This document shows, piece after piece, positions 1-7,914 of a stretch of DNA of 56,010 bases. Position 1 is the stretch's first letter, and the number at the start of each line of letters is the position of its first letter. The translations under genes were made by a program, and so were the position numbers. Below the pieces are notes generated by a model. That model did no database searches. It saw nothing but the letters and a program-made list of their open reading frames with translations, and was not told the DNA's origin. Origin of the DNA: Bacteroidales bacterium (GTDB lineage: Bacteria > Bacteroidota > Bacteroidia > Bacteroidales > UBA6680); NCBI GenBank assembly GCA_025210735.1, contig JAOARD010000004.1, positions 1-56,010 on the forward strand, in the 5' to 3' direction.

Positions 1-81
1 GATCTTGTCTCGTTCTTCTTTAAAATGCTCTCTGCAAGCTTCTTCATTTGAAAAGTGCGCTGTAAAACTAAATATATTCAT
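1..81 (-). CDS. IS1595-family transposase, N-terminal fragment (cut by window edge)
   Basis: An ATG at 79-81 on the minus strand opens 27 codons that run off the left edge. The peptide begins MNIFSFTAHFSNEEACREHF and continues KEERDKI. The EEACREHF-x-EERD motif just ahead of the expected zinc ribbon is typical of the N-terminus of IS1595 (ISXO2-like) transposases. Only the N-terminus is visible, so it cannot be said whether the element is intact. It differs clearly in sequence from the other IS1595-type transposase at 46155-47132. The upstream end of the element should lie somewhere in 82-240. Recognition is by motif memory only; fairly sure of the family. Confidence 0.72.
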   Translation of the reverse strand, partial: MNIFSFTAHFSNEEACREHFKEERDKI

Positions 82-161
82 AAAAGGATATTGAAACTTA
101 TTCAAAGTTAATAATTTATTCCAATTATGAGTAATTACGGACAATCAATTTTAAAAATTGT

Positions 162-206
162 ATATTTGGCTTTAAGTCATAAAAAAGTACAGATAAAGCC
201 AAATAT
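162..206. repeat. 13-bp inverted repeat, possible IS end or hairpin
   Basis: Perfect inverted arms at 162-174 and 194-206 (atatttggcttta and its complement) are separated by 19 nt. The hairpin lies between the end of the methyltransferase gene (242) and the start of the partial transposase (81). There is no U-run after it in either direction, so it is a poor terminator. It may be part of the transposon end. Function is not determined. Confidence 0.5.
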
Positions 207-241
207 GCCAGTTTAATTTTTTGTGATAGTGTACAAAGGAG

Positions 242-766
242 TTAGAAGCACATCTTTTTAAAGATTTCCCATATTACTACTCCACCACATACCGAAACAT
301 TTAAAGAGTGTTTAGTCCCATATTGGGGAATTTCAATACATGTATCGCTCATGTCTATAATGTTTTGGTCAACACCTTTTACTTCATTGCCAAATACTAC
401 AGCAATAGGATTGGTTATATTCATATCGTTAATACTTACGCTATTCTCTACTTGTTCTATTGAGGCTACTATATACCCTTGTTCCTTTAATTCAGAAACA
501 GCATCTTCTGTCCTTTCAAAGTATCTCCAGTCAACAGAATCGGTGGCGCCAAGTGCAGTTTTGTGTATATCTTTATGTGGCGGAGTTGCTGTAATTCCGC
601 AAAGAATTATCTCTTGAACCTTAAAGGCATCTGCTGTTCTGAAAAACGATCCTATATTGTTCATGCTCCTGATATTGTCAAGTACAATTATTAGTGGAAT
701 TTTATCTGTTTTTTTGAACTCATCTACACTTAATCTGTTCAATTCATATGTTTTAAGTTTACGCAT
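242..766 (-). CDS. SPOUT (TrmH/SpoU) family RNA 2'-O-methyltransferase
   Basis: 174 aa when started at the ATG at 764-766; a longer in-frame start at 823 would add 19 residues with no family similarity and reach almost to sucC. The three SpoU motifs are present: NNIGSFFRTADAF at about 36-48, VVFGNEVKGV at 123-132, and IEIPQYGTKHSLNVSVCGG at 144-162, which form the knotted S-adenosylmethionine site. There is no extra N-terminal substrate-binding domain, so this is the short TrmH/TrmL-like form. It should transfer a methyl group to a ribose 2'-OH of tRNA or rRNA, but the target cannot be read from sequence. It is divergent from sucC, with 65 bp between the two starts. Confidence 0.88.
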   Translation of the reverse strand: MRKLKTYELNRLSVDEFKKTDKIPLIIVLDNIRSMNNIGSFFRTADAFKVQEIILCGITATPPHKDIHKTALGATDSVDWRYFERTEDAVSELKEQGYIVASIEQVENSVSINDMNITNPIAVVFGNEVKGVDQNIIDMSDTCIEIPQYGTKHSLNVSVCGGVVIWEIFKKMCF

Positions 767-800
767 AATAATCTTAGTGACATTTGTTAATTTGGAGATA

Positions 801-808
801 CAAAAATA
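801..808 (-). promoter_or_regulatory. candidate -7 promoter box for the SpoU methyltransferase
   Basis: On the minus strand this reads TATTTTTG, an exact match to the Bacteroidota -7 consensus TAnnTTTG. It would place the transcription start about 30 nt upstream of the ATG at 766. No TTTG was found at the ideal -33 spacing. Confidence 0.4.
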
Positions 809-831
809 GCTTATTAATACCAAAATCAGTT

Positions 832-2022
832 ATGAATATACACGAATATCAGGGAAAAGAACTACTTAGAAAACATGGTGTGCCTACGCCTGTTGGGAAT
901 GTAGCTTTTTCAGTTGATGAGGCACTTGATGTAGCAAAGCAAATATATGAAGAAACGGGGTGTGATAAAATTGCTGTTAAGGCACAAATTCATGCCGGAG
1001 GAAGGGGGAAAGGAGGTGGTGTTAAGATAGCTGCGTCTCTAGGTGAGGTAAAAACTTTCTCAGAATCAATATTAGGAATGAACCTTGTTACTCATCAAAC
1101 TGGGCCGGAAGGTAAAGATGTAAGGAAATTACTTATCGAGCAAGGAGTTTATTATGATGGGCAGTCTGAAGTACAAGAATTCTATATGAGTATTTTGCTG
1201 GATAGAAATAGTGGAATTAACACTATAGTGTATTCATCTGAAGGGGGGATGGATATTGAAGATGTTGCAGAGAAATCTCCTGAAAAGATATTTAAAGAGG
1301 AGATTAAATCAGGAGAAGGAGTTCTGTCTTTTCAGGCCAGACGTATAGCATTTAACCTAAACTTGTCGGGAGAAGCATACAAAGCAATGATAAAATTTGT
1401 AACAAAATTGTATGATGCATATACAGGAAGTGATGCCTCAATGATTGAAATAAATCCGGTATTAAAAACATCTGATGAAAAAATATACGCCGCTGATGCT
1501 AAGATTATTTTAGATGATAATGCACTTATACGACATTCAGATTTAGAGGAGTATAGAGATTTAAGTGAAGAGGATAAGGCAGAAAGTGAAGCAGCTGTAC
1601 ACGGACTTAACTTTGTAAAGTTAGATGGAAATGTTGGTTGCATGGTTAATGGTGCAGGACTGGCCATGGCAACTATGGATATGATTAAACTATCAGGAGG
1701 TGAGCCCGCTAATTTTCTTGACGTTGGAGGTGGTGCTAATGCTAAAACAGTAGAGGCAGGTTTTAGATTGATTCTGAAAGATAAAAATGTGAAGGCAATA
1801 CTTGTAAATATATTTGGAGGAATTGTAAGATGTGACAGAGTTGCAACTGGAATTACTGATGCATACAAAGCAATAGGAAAAATTGATGTACCTGTTATAG
1901 TACGATTACAAGGAACAAATGCTGAAGAAGGAGCTGAAATAATCAGAAATTCCGGGCTTGAAGTTCATTCTGCAATTACACTTAATGATGCTGCAGATTT
2001 AGTAAAAGATACAATAAAATAG
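832..2022 (+). CDS. sucC: Succinate-CoA ligase (ADP-forming) subunit beta
   Basis: 396 aa, close to the usual 385-400. It starts MNIHEYQGKELLRKHGVP, the hallmark N-terminus, so the ATG at 832 is chosen over an in-frame ATG at 784. An N-terminal ATP-grasp domain carries the glycine-rich nucleotide loop KAQIHAGGRGKGG at about residues 50-62 and a metal-binding EINPV. The C-terminal CoA-ligase domain has GNVGCMVNGAGLAMATMD and NIFGGIVRCD. With SucD it interconverts succinyl-CoA and succinate with substrate-level phosphorylation in the TCA cycle or reductive branch. No sucD is adjacent: the gene is followed directly by a terminator. In some Bacteroidota the two subunits are encoded apart, so this is unusual but not alarming. 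Confidence 0.97.
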   Translation: MNIHEYQGKELLRKHGVPTPVGNVAFSVDEALDVAKQIYEETGCDKIAVKAQIHAGGRGKGGGVKIAASLGEVKTFSESILGMNLVTHQTGPEGKDVRKLLIEQGVYYDGQSEVQEFYMSILLDRNSGINTIVYSSEGGMDIEDVAEKSPEKIFKEEIKSGEGVLSFQARRIAFNLNLSGEAYKAMIKFVTKLYDAYTGSDASMIEINPVLKTSDEKIYAADAKIILDDNALIRHSDLEEYRDLSEEDKAESEAAVHGLNFVKLDGNVGCMVNGAGLAMATMDMIKLSGGEPANFLDVGGGANAKTVEAGFRLILKDKNVKAILVNIFGGIVRCDRVATGITDAYKAIGKIDVPVIVRLQGTNAEEGAEIIRNSGLEVHSAITLNDAADLVKDTIK

Positions 2023-2026
2023 GGAG

Positions 2027-2050
2027 GTAACCTCCCTTTTGGGAGGTTAC
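2027..2050. terminator. Hairpin terminator between sucC and the convergent gene
   Basis: Perfect 10-bp stem gtaacctccc (2027-2036) and gggaggttac (2041-2050) with a tttt loop, starting 5 nt after the sucC stop. The stop codon of the convergent gene (2047-2049) lies inside the stem. Tails on both sides are only partly T-rich. Probably serves both convergent genes. Confidence 0.75.
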
Positions 2051-2481
2051 TGTATTTTGCTTAATGTCGATTCAATATTACTGTATATAATAGTCAGACT
2101 CTCTAGCTTTTTCTTAATGGTTTTGGCTATTTTGCTTGTTTTGGCTCCTTCTAGTATGTAAAGGTCATTTACAATTCTTGACGTGAACTCCATTTTTTTT
2201 ATTATCTCTTTATATGTTAAAGTAGTTAATAACGATTCATTTAAGTCTTCAATATCATCAATATGTGGTATTCTGTCTTTGTCTTCAATGCAGACGCTTA
2301 ATACATTTTCTGCAAACATTTGTCTTTTTATCCCCATAGATGAAATATCACGTCGCTCCTTTGGTGTTAGTATTGGTTTTTTCGGAAGAATCTCCTCTAT
2401 CTCATATAATAACTCAATCAGTCTGACTCTTTTTTCGTAACTAAGATTAATTATATCTGCATCTCTCTTCATTTGTGTCAT
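2047..2481 (-). CDS. Conserved-looking hypothetical protein, all-helical
   Basis: 144 aa, family not recognised. It has no signal peptide or membrane segment, so it is probably cytoplasmic. The sequence is rich in charged residues with regular leucine/isoleucine spacing and looks entirely alpha-helical, with possible short coiled-coil stretches in the last 60 residues (ILEGAKTSKIAKTIKKKLES). It is convergent with sucC and shares that gene's terminator hairpin with its stop codon. The length, codon usage like its neighbours and the defined terminator support a real gene. Confidence 0.7.
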   Translation of the reverse strand: MTQMKRDADIINLSYEKRVRLIELLYEIEEILPKKPILTPKERRDISSMGIKRQMFAENVLSVCIEDKDRIPHIDDIEDLNESLLTTLTYKEIIKKMEFTSRIVNDLYILEGAKTSKIAKTIKKKLESLTIIYSNIESTLSKIQ

Positions 2482-3012
2482 TTTATAAATAAAACATTTG
2501 TATTTGGAATAATAATTTTATACAATTATATACATTGATTCTTTGATCTGTAATAGATTAATGAATCTGTTATAGCATACTTCTTGTATAAACTCTTCCT
2601 TACGTTTACATTAGAAAATGTTCTATAGATGGTTGTTTGGTATATAATTAACTTTAGTAATAGTTTCTCAGAAGTAAAATTACCAACCCCATTATCTAAT
2701 ATCAGATTCCATTTATTAGGAATTAATATGAAACCAGAATTAAAAACGATATATATTATATGTATAATCTTTGTAATATTTAGCATTACGTATCTGTAAC
2801 AAGTAACGTTGTGTATTCAAGTGTTTTGGTTAAGTTATGTTTTTGTGCTCAAATATTTAACATATAATATTTTGTAGGTTGATTAAATCTAAAACACGAT
2901 ACAAATATATAATCATTTACCAATTGATTAAAATAAAATATTTTAGGTATAATATCTGGTCAATTATATTGAGTTGTTCATTAATATTTACGTGGGATAG
3001 TGATTTTGTTAG
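2482..3012. other. 531-bp intergenic region, very AT-rich
   Basis: No convincing protein gene. A minus-strand open frame at 2526-2786 has random-looking composition and no recognisable features. A 23-codon plus-strand frame at 2728-2799 encodes a hydrophobic peptide and is listed separately. The region presumably holds the promoter of the gene at 2481 (minus). No repeat or strong hairpin was seen. Confidence 0.5.
2728..2799 (+). CDS. Possible 23-aa single-span membrane microprotein
   Basis: ATG at 2728, preceded by aggaattaat, encodes MKPELKTI followed by about 15 hydrophobic residues ending SITYL. A short charged N-terminus and one hydrophobic span are the form of small membrane proteins. 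AT-rich DNA produces such frames by chance, so this is weak and is recorded mainly so that it can be checked by conservation. Confidence 0.15.
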   Translation: MKPELKTIYIICIIFVIFSITYL

Positions 3013-4359
3013 TTAGCTTATTTTTGTTACTTGTTCATTAAACATTATACCTTCTTTACTTAACTCTCTCATTATAGGTTTATATAATTCAGGAATAGTA
3101 GGTATATGTACCCCATGTATTTTAATTTTACCAGTCATTAAAAGTTTTATTGCAATAGCCAGAGGCATTCCTACAGTCATTGCCATTGCTGTATCCTCTG
3201 AATCTTTACCATTTACAGATATCCATGAAGTTAACTTTTTTATTGTCTCTTTATGTTGATAAATAATTTGATGTTGCATAACAATCATATCCTTGTCATC
3301 TACCTCTAAATTCCATTTATTCTGTAGTAACCATTGTAGTACCACAGCAGGTGTTGCATTCTTAAAAGGAATAATTTTATCTGAAAACAGATTTAGCCAT
3401 TCGAATTTGTTATAAATATTGTTTAATGTATAACGTTTAATAAAATGTTTGAATTTTTTTTCAACACTTTCTGTTTTGTGGTATGCAAGAAATTTATTGG
3501 TAAATTCTCTCAAAGTTATTTCCTCATTGTTGATTATATCATATGAATCATCAGTCATACCAAGTTGCACAAATATGTTCCATGCCTCACAGAATCCCTC
3601 TCTTCTGAATGTTCCTCTAATTATACTTTTTATTCCTTTAAGGTTGTATTTATCTATATATTTTAGAGAATCACGATTTGCATATGCCTCAAAATTACCA
3701 ATACCTTTTATTGTTGTTTTTACTATCCTGCTAAATAATTGATTATATGGTATGTATTTTACTTGATCTTCTTCTAAATATTTGGCGGTTCCATATCCTG
3801 CTAGAATAACATTTCTAGGATTCCATGTGAATTTATAATTCCATGGATTGTTGTCATATTCAGGAGCAATTAAACCACCTGTATCTGATCGGAATGAAAG
3901 AATAGTATCTCCGCTATCTTTTATTCTATCTATTATTGTCATAGCAGAAATATGATCAAGGCCAGGATCTACACCAAGCTCGTTAAGAAACAATAGCTTT
4001 TTATTTTTTACCTCACTACCCATTCTGGATATCTCTTCTGACAGATATGATGCAGTAGCAAGATGCTTGTGATATTTAAGGCATATATTAGCAATTTGCG
4101 GATGCATAAATGCAGGCAGCATTGATACAATAACATCATTGTTTTTAATTATTTCAGCCAGATAATCAGTGTTATTTATATCAATGCTTATTGCTTTTGT
4201 GTTTTTATGATTCTTTACTTTTTTCTCGGCAAGTTCTTTTATTTTGTCAGCAACTGTAATTTTCCAGTTGTATTTTTCAGAGTTCTTGATAAGAAATTTA
4301 ATTAGTGTTGTAGAAGAGAGACCAGCACCAAGTATAAGAATATTCTTTAATTGTACCAT
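3013..4359 (-). CDS. Saccharopine dehydrogenase / saccharopine reductase-like oxidoreductase
   Basis: 448 aa. N-terminal Rossmann fold with the nucleotide loop LGAGLSS (10-16) and an Asp ending strand two (VADK). Family motifs include VSMLPAFMHP (78-87), ATASYLSEEISRM (101-113) and NELGVDPGLDHISAM (126-140). These match LYS9/AASS-type saccharopine reductases, which handle the glutamate-forming step of saccharopine chemistry in lysine metabolism. The C-terminal part carries EDTAMAMTVGMPLAIAIKLL, also typical. Length agrees with LYS9. Whether the cell uses it for lysine or another amino-acid/polyamine conjugate (the carboxynorspermidine dehydrogenase branch is related) cannot be told, as no other lysine gene is nearby. 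Monocistronic on the minus strand. Confidence 0.85.
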   Translation of the reverse strand: MVQLKNILILGAGLSSTTLIKFLIKNSEKYNWKITVADKIKELAEKKVKNHKNTKAISIDINNTDYLAEIIKNNDVIVSMLPAFMHPQIANICLKYHKHLATASYLSEEISRMGSEVKNKKLLFLNELGVDPGLDHISAMTIIDRIKDSGDTILSFRSDTGGLIAPEYDNNPWNYKFTWNPRNVILAGYGTAKYLEEDQVKYIPYNQLFSRIVKTTIKGIGNFEAYANRDSLKYIDKYNLKGIKSIIRGTFRREGFCEAWNIFVQLGMTDDSYDIINNEEITLREFTNKFLAYHKTESVEKKFKHFIKRYTLNNIYNKFEWLNLFSDKIIPFKNATPAVVLQWLLQNKWNLEVDDKDMIVMQHQIIYQHKETIKKLTSWISVNGKDSEDTAMAMTVGMPLAIAIKLLMTGKIKIHGVHIPTIPELYKPIMRELSKEGIMFNEQVTKIS

Positions 4360-4436
4360 ACCAGTAAATTTTAAAATTACTTATAAGTTAAAGGTACAAA
4401 ATGCTGTATAATAATATTGCAGGTTGAAAAAAGATA

Positions 4437-4464
4437 TAAAAAAAGTCGCCAATTATGGCGACTT
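4437..4464 (-). terminator. Intrinsic terminator of the DUF1573 gene
   Basis: Minus-strand 9-bp stem aagtcgcca / tggcgactt (4443-4451 and 4456-4464) with a 4-nt loop, followed on the minus strand by a run of seven T. It lies 23 bp after the stop of the gene at 4488-5579. Confidence 0.85.
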
Positions 4465-4487
4465 GAGTATGATGATAATTCGAATAA

Positions 4488-5579
4488 TTATATTTGCTCT
4501 TTAGGATTAACTTTTCCTTTAAACCTTAACGTTACTACAGGATTAGAAGGAGAGTTTGTTGTTACATATATACTCTTGTTCTGATTACCTCTTTTACCCG
4601 AAGTATTGAAAATTGCTTTCAGGCTACTTTTTTGCCCTGGTTTAATAACCTTTTCTTTAGGAGTAACAGCAGTGCATCCACATGTTGCTCTAACCTTTCT
4701 GATAATTAAATTTTCCTTTCCTTTGTTTTCGAACTCAAATGTATGCTCTATTTTCTCACCTTGTTTCTTTTCGCCAAAGTCATAAACAACATTTTCAAAA
4801 ACAATTTTAGGAGCTTTTTTCATCTCTTGTGCAGAAAGCGAAGAGAAATCCTCTTTAATATTTGCTGTAATGATAAGCATGTGTGTGTTTCTGTCCCCAT
4901 CAAACTTGAAGGTTATATTATCTCTTACTGCACCCCAATCATTTTTCTTTTTAGGATCATAAGTGAATATTAATTTTCCTTTTTCACCTTTTTTTACTAC
5001 CTCAGGAACACGCTTAATTGTCATATGTTTAGGTATATGGTTGAAGTCTACAGAAACATCACCGTTTGAAACATTAACATATACAATAGTATCTGTTTTT
5101 ATTTGTTCGCTTTTTAAAGTATAAAGAGGGATGTAATTAGTACGCATTCTTATCTTTCCTAATAACCTTGGATAATCGTCCTCTATTGTACGTGGTCTTG
5201 GTGTTACATCCCCTGTGATTCTTAATACAATCCTTGAAGTCTCAGCTGTTGACATTACAGTTATAGCTTTGCTAAAAGGACCTGGTCTGTATGCAGGATT
5301 ATATGTAGCTTCTATAAAACCTTCTTTTCCTGGTAAAATTGGAGTTTTAGACCATTGTGGAGTTGTACAACCACATGAAGACTGAACATGATTTATTACA
5401 ATAGGAGCTTTTCCCTTATTTTTAAAAACAAATTTGTGAGTTACACTACCTTTTTCTTCTTTAATAGTACCAAAATTGTGTACTGTTTCTTTAAATTCAA
5501 TCTTTCCTTTTGGTGCCTGACCAAATGTAAGACTTGTTATTCCCAGTATAAGAGCTACTGCCAAAAAAAATCTTTTCAT
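4488..5579 (-). CDS. Secreted protein with two DUF1573 domains
   Basis: 363 aa. Signal peptide at residues 1-20 (KRFFLAVALILGITSLTFGQ). Two DUF1573 domains: about 26-115 with FGTIKEEKG and SSCGCTTPQW, and about 257-358 with FGEKKQGEKIEHTF and ATCGCTAVTP. Each has the family CGCT motif and an ILPG/IKPG turn before a strand-rich stretch. The segment between them (about 120-250) is also beta-rich. DUF1573 domains are immunoglobulin-like folds common in exported Bacteroidota proteins; a molecular role is not established. The protein should sit in the periplasm or outside, since no lipobox and no T9SS sorting signal is seen. Confidence 0.87.
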   Translation of the reverse strand: MKRFFLAVALILGITSLTFGQAPKGKIEFKETVHNFGTIKEEKGSVTHKFVFKNKGKAPIVINHVQSSCGCTTPQWSKTPILPGKEGFIEATYNPAYRPGPFSKAITVMSTAETSRIVLRITGDVTPRPRTIEDDYPRLLGKIRMRTNYIPLYTLKSEQIKTDTIVYVNVSNGDVSVDFNHIPKHMTIKRVPEVVKKGEKGKLIFTYDPKKKNDWGAVRDNITFKFDGDRNTHMLIITANIKEDFSSLSAQEMKKAPKIVFENVVYDFGEKKQGEKIEHTFEFENKGKENLIIRKVRATCGCTAVTPKEKVIKPGQKSSLKAIFNTSGKRGNQNKSIYVTTNSPSNPVVTLRFKGKVNPKEQI

Positions 5580-5877
5580 GTGTAAATTATTTATTTTCTG
5601 TTATCAGATTGAATAATATAATTTTATAATCATCTTTAAAAAAAGATATTTATAAAACTATCTTCTCAGATCCTTATATTTTAATTTTTTCTATGTCTGT
5701 ATTACAGATGGTTACTGTTATACTTAACATAAAGCTATCAGTTTTATGTTAAAAAGTCAATAGCGGACTATATTTGTGCATACAAATTTAAGGAAAATAG
5801 AATAAAATATGTATTTATCAGAAATAAAATGAGATAAATACTATTTTTATTGTTTAGTATATAAAGTTAGTAAGAGT
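5580..5877. other. 298-bp divergent intergenic region
   Basis: Separates the divergent DUF1573 and TauE/SafE genes. Contains a 10-bp inverted repeat (5724-5733 and 5743-5752) without a T-tract, and an exact -7 box for the plus strand at 5769-5776. No coding sequence is apparent. Confidence 0.5.
5769..5776 (+). promoter_or_regulatory. candidate -7 promoter box for the TauE/SafE - M20 operon
   Basis: TATATTTG matches TAnnTTTG exactly. It predicts a leader of about 95 nt before the ATG at 5878. No good -33 TTTG is seen. Confidence 0.4.
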
Positions 5878-6246
5878 ATGGGAATATATGAATTAGTTAT
5901 TCTTATAGTTATAGGTCTGTTAGCTGGTTTGGTGGGAGGTCTTTTCGGAGTAGGAGGAGGAATAGTTATTATACCTGCACTGATATTTGTTTTAGGGTTA
6001 TCGCAACATAATGCGCAAGGAACAAGTTTGGCTGTATTATTACTTCCTATAGGTTTTTTGGCTGTGATGAACTACCATAAAATGGGGTATGTAAATTATA
6101 AATTTGCCGCTGTGTTAGTTGTTGCATTTGTAGCAGGAAGTTTTTACGGATCAAAGTTGGCGATTCAGATATCGCCGATGTATCTTAAAAAAGGATTTGG
6201 TGTTTTAATGCTTGTTGCTGCATTAAAACTTATTTTAAGTAAATAG
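5878..6246 (+). CDS. TauE/SafE family membrane permease, short form
   Basis: 122 aa with about four hydrophobic segments. The N-terminal motif LLAGLVGGLFGVGGGIVIIP (19-38) is the signature of the TauE/SafE (formerly DUF81) family of anion or sulfite exporters, followed by the QHNAQGTSLAVLL signature. Canonical members have 240-270 aa with two such halves; this is a single half and could work as a homodimer. No frameshift remnant of a second half follows, because the next gene starts 6 bp after its stop. Substrate is unknown. Probably co-transcribed with the M20 amidohydrolase. Confidence 0.85.
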   Translation: MGIYELVILIVIGLLAGLVGGLFGVGGGIVIIPALIFVLGLSQHNAQGTSLAVLLLPIGFLAVMNYHKMGYVNYKFAAVLVVAFVAGSFYGSKLAIQISPMYLKKGFGVLMLVAALKLILSK

Positions 6247-6252
6247 TTGCAT

Positions 6253-7458
6253 ATGCAGAATTTAAAAGATGAGATACAAAATATAGTAAGAGATAATATT
6301 TCAGATGTAATTAAGCTGAGAAGATATCTGCATACACATCCTGAATTATCGTTTGAGGAGATTAATACGAGCAAATTTATATGCGATTATCTTGACGACA
6401 TAGAAGTGAATTATAGTAAAGGGATTGCAGGTACAGGTGTTGTTGCTATTCTGAGAGGTAAAAGTGTAAAAGGCGGGATTATTGCTTTGAGAGCTGATAT
6501 GGATGCTTTACCGATAAAGGAGAATACAGGATTGGAATATGAATCTGTTAATACTGGTGTAATGCATGCATGCGGACACGATGCTCATACAGCTTCTTTA
6601 CTTGGCGTAGCAAAGGTTCTTAAAAAAATGTCTGATAAATGGAGTGGGACAGTCTATCTTATATTTCAACCTGGCGAAGAGCTTTTACCAGGTGGAGCAA
6701 AACTTATGCTTGATGAGAATATTTTTTCAGAGGGAGAACCTTCTGCGATTATTGGTCAGCATGTTTTGCCAGAGTTAGAGGTTGGAAATGTAGGATTCTG
6801 TCCTGGAAGATATATGGCCTCATGCGACGAAATATATATAAAAGTAAAAGGTAATGGAGGGCATGCTGCAATGCCTCACCGTTTAACAGATACTGTGCTG
6901 ATAGCCTCTAACATAGTTGTTGCATTACAGCAGGTGGTAAGCAGAAGAGCTGATACTCGTATCCCAACAGTATTGTCTGTTGGAAGAATTGAAGGATTAG
7001 GAGCAACAAATGTTATTCCGTCTGAAGTGAATATGCAAGGTACATTCAGAACAATGGACGAAGATTGGCGTGCCGAAGCTCATAAACACATTATTGATAT
7101 CTGTCAGGGAATTTGCAGGTCAATGGGAGCAGAGTGTATTGTTGATATTAAGAAGGGATACCCTGCGTTGATTAATGACGATTCGTTAACAGATAGATTA
7201 ATGAATTTATCGAAAGATTTTTTAGGTGAAGAATCTGTTGTATTAATGGAACAGAGAATGACAGCTGAAGATTTTGCATACTTTTCTCAGAACTATCCTT
7301 CTGTTTTTTATAGGTTTGGGGTTGGCAGTAAAAGGGTAGGTATGAATAATAAGTTACACTCTCCTGAATTTGTAATTGACGAAAATGCACTTGAAACATC
7401 GGTATCAAATATGGCCTGGCTTGCAATAAAGTTGCTTAGTAATACGAAAAAAATATGA
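6253..7458 (+). CDS. M20-family amidohydrolase (N-acyl-amino-acid/hippurate hydrolase type)
   Basis: 401 aa, the usual length. The ATG at 6253 is used; an in-frame TTG two codons upstream immediately follows the preceding stop. Metal-binding signature MHACGHDAHTA at 104-114 (Cys107, His109), FQPGEE with the catalytic Glu pair near 142-143, His170 in IIGQHVLPELE, and a C-terminal LHSPEF histidine. This is the M20D group (AbgB, HipO, IAA-amino-acid hydrolase), which hydrolyses N-acyl or N-aminoacyl amide bonds with a di-metal centre. The dimerisation (lid) domain occupies about 185-300. No signal peptide, so cytoplasmic. The natural substrate cannot be inferred. It follows the TauE gene closely and is likely in the same operon. 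Confidence 0.92.
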   Translation: MQNLKDEIQNIVRDNISDVIKLRRYLHTHPELSFEEINTSKFICDYLDDIEVNYSKGIAGTGVVAILRGKSVKGGIIALRADMDALPIKENTGLEYESVNTGVMHACGHDAHTASLLGVAKVLKKMSDKWSGTVYLIFQPGEELLPGGAKLMLDENIFSEGEPSAIIGQHVLPELEVGNVGFCPGRYMASCDEIYIKVKGNGGHAAMPHRLTDTVLIASNIVVALQQVVSRRADTRIPTVLSVGRIEGLGATNVIPSEVNMQGTFRTMDEDWRAEAHKHIIDICQGICRSMGAECIVDIKKGYPALINDDSLTDRLMNLSKDFLGEESVVLMEQRMTAEDFAYFSQNYPSVFYRFGVGSKRVGMNNKLHSPEFVIDENALETSVSNMAWLAIKLLSNTKKI

Positions 7459-7541
7459 CTTTTTATGGTTATGTGCTTATTTAGAAATATTTTATATAGT
7501 TTTTTTGAAGGGTGAAAAAGTATATTATGTATATCAAAATG

Positions 7542-7572
7542 TTTGTAAATTCTGATTTTGGAGCTAAATTTG
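7542..7572 (+). promoter_or_regulatory. Bacteroidota promoter of the ferredoxin gene
   Basis: TTTG at 7542-7545, a 19-bp spacer, and TAAATTTG at 7565-7572: a full match to the Bacteroidota -33/-7 consensus. Predicted start near 7577-7579, giving a leader of about 35 nt to the ATG at 7614. Confidence 0.75.
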
Positions 7573-7613
7573 TGGCGAGGTTTAATTAAAAGTTTAACAT
7601 AAAAATTCAAAAC

Positions 7614-7781
7614 ATGGCTTACGTAATTAATGATGATTGTACAGCTTGTGGAACTTGTATTGATGAGTGTCCAGTAGAAGCTATTTCTGAGGGTGATATC
7701 TATAAGATTGACGCAGATACATGTACAGATTGTGGTGCTTGTGCTGATGTTTGTCCAGTAGAGGCAATTAATCCAGAATAG
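7614..7781 (+). CDS. 2x[4Fe-4S] bacterial ferredoxin
   Basis: 55 aa, the classic clostridial-type size. Two CxxCxxCxxxCP motifs: CTACGTCIDECP (9-20) and CTDCGACADVCP (37-48), each binding one [4Fe-4S] cluster in the pseudo-twofold arrangement. Very acidic overall. A low-potential one-electron carrier for pyruvate/2-oxoacid oxidoreductases, hydrogenase or Rnf-type systems, so it points to anaerobic metabolism. It has its own promoter (7542-7572) and terminator (7805-7837) and appears monocistronic. Confidence 0.97.
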   Translation: MAYVINDDCTACGTCIDECPVEAISEGDIYKIDADTCTDCGACADVCPVEAINPE

Positions 7782-7804
7782 TCAAAAAAATTATAAAGAT
7801 TTTT

Positions 7805-7837
7805 AAAGCTCGCTTTATGCGGGCTTTATTTTTTTAT
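7805..7837 (+). terminator. Intrinsic terminator of the ferredoxin gene
   Basis: 9-bp stem aaagctcgc / gcgggcttt (7805-7813 and 7819-7827, one G-U pair) with a 5-nt loop, followed by an A and a run of eight or more T, 24 bp after the stop. Confidence 0.9.
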
Positions 7838-7839
7838 AA

Positions 7840-7873
7840 AAAAAACATCCGCGCTATCAAACGGATGTTTTTT
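7840..7873 (-). terminator. Intrinsic terminator of the EPWM-repeat gene
   Basis: Arms aaaaaacatccg (7840-7851) and cggatgtttttt (7862-7873) around a 10-nt loop, with T-tracts on both sides. It lies downstream of the minus-strand gene that stops at 7915 and back-to-back with the ferredoxin terminator. Confidence 0.8.
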
Positions 7874-7914
7874 CTGTAGCCCTTTTAGACTATCTTTCCT
7901 TTTATTATTATTAT

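Noticed and set aside
2526..2786. 86-codon minus-strand frame as a gene
   Set aside because: Random-looking composition in AT-rich DNA, no signal peptide, domain or supporting promoter/terminator.
5724..5752. Hairpin upstream of the TauE/SafE gene as a terminator
   Set aside because: No T-tract on either strand, and it lies between divergent genes where no transcript should end.
7308..7610. 100-codon minus-strand frame overlapping the end of the M20 gene
   Set aside because: Mostly antisense to a clear M20 amidohydrolase and the ferredoxin promoter; no recognisable features.
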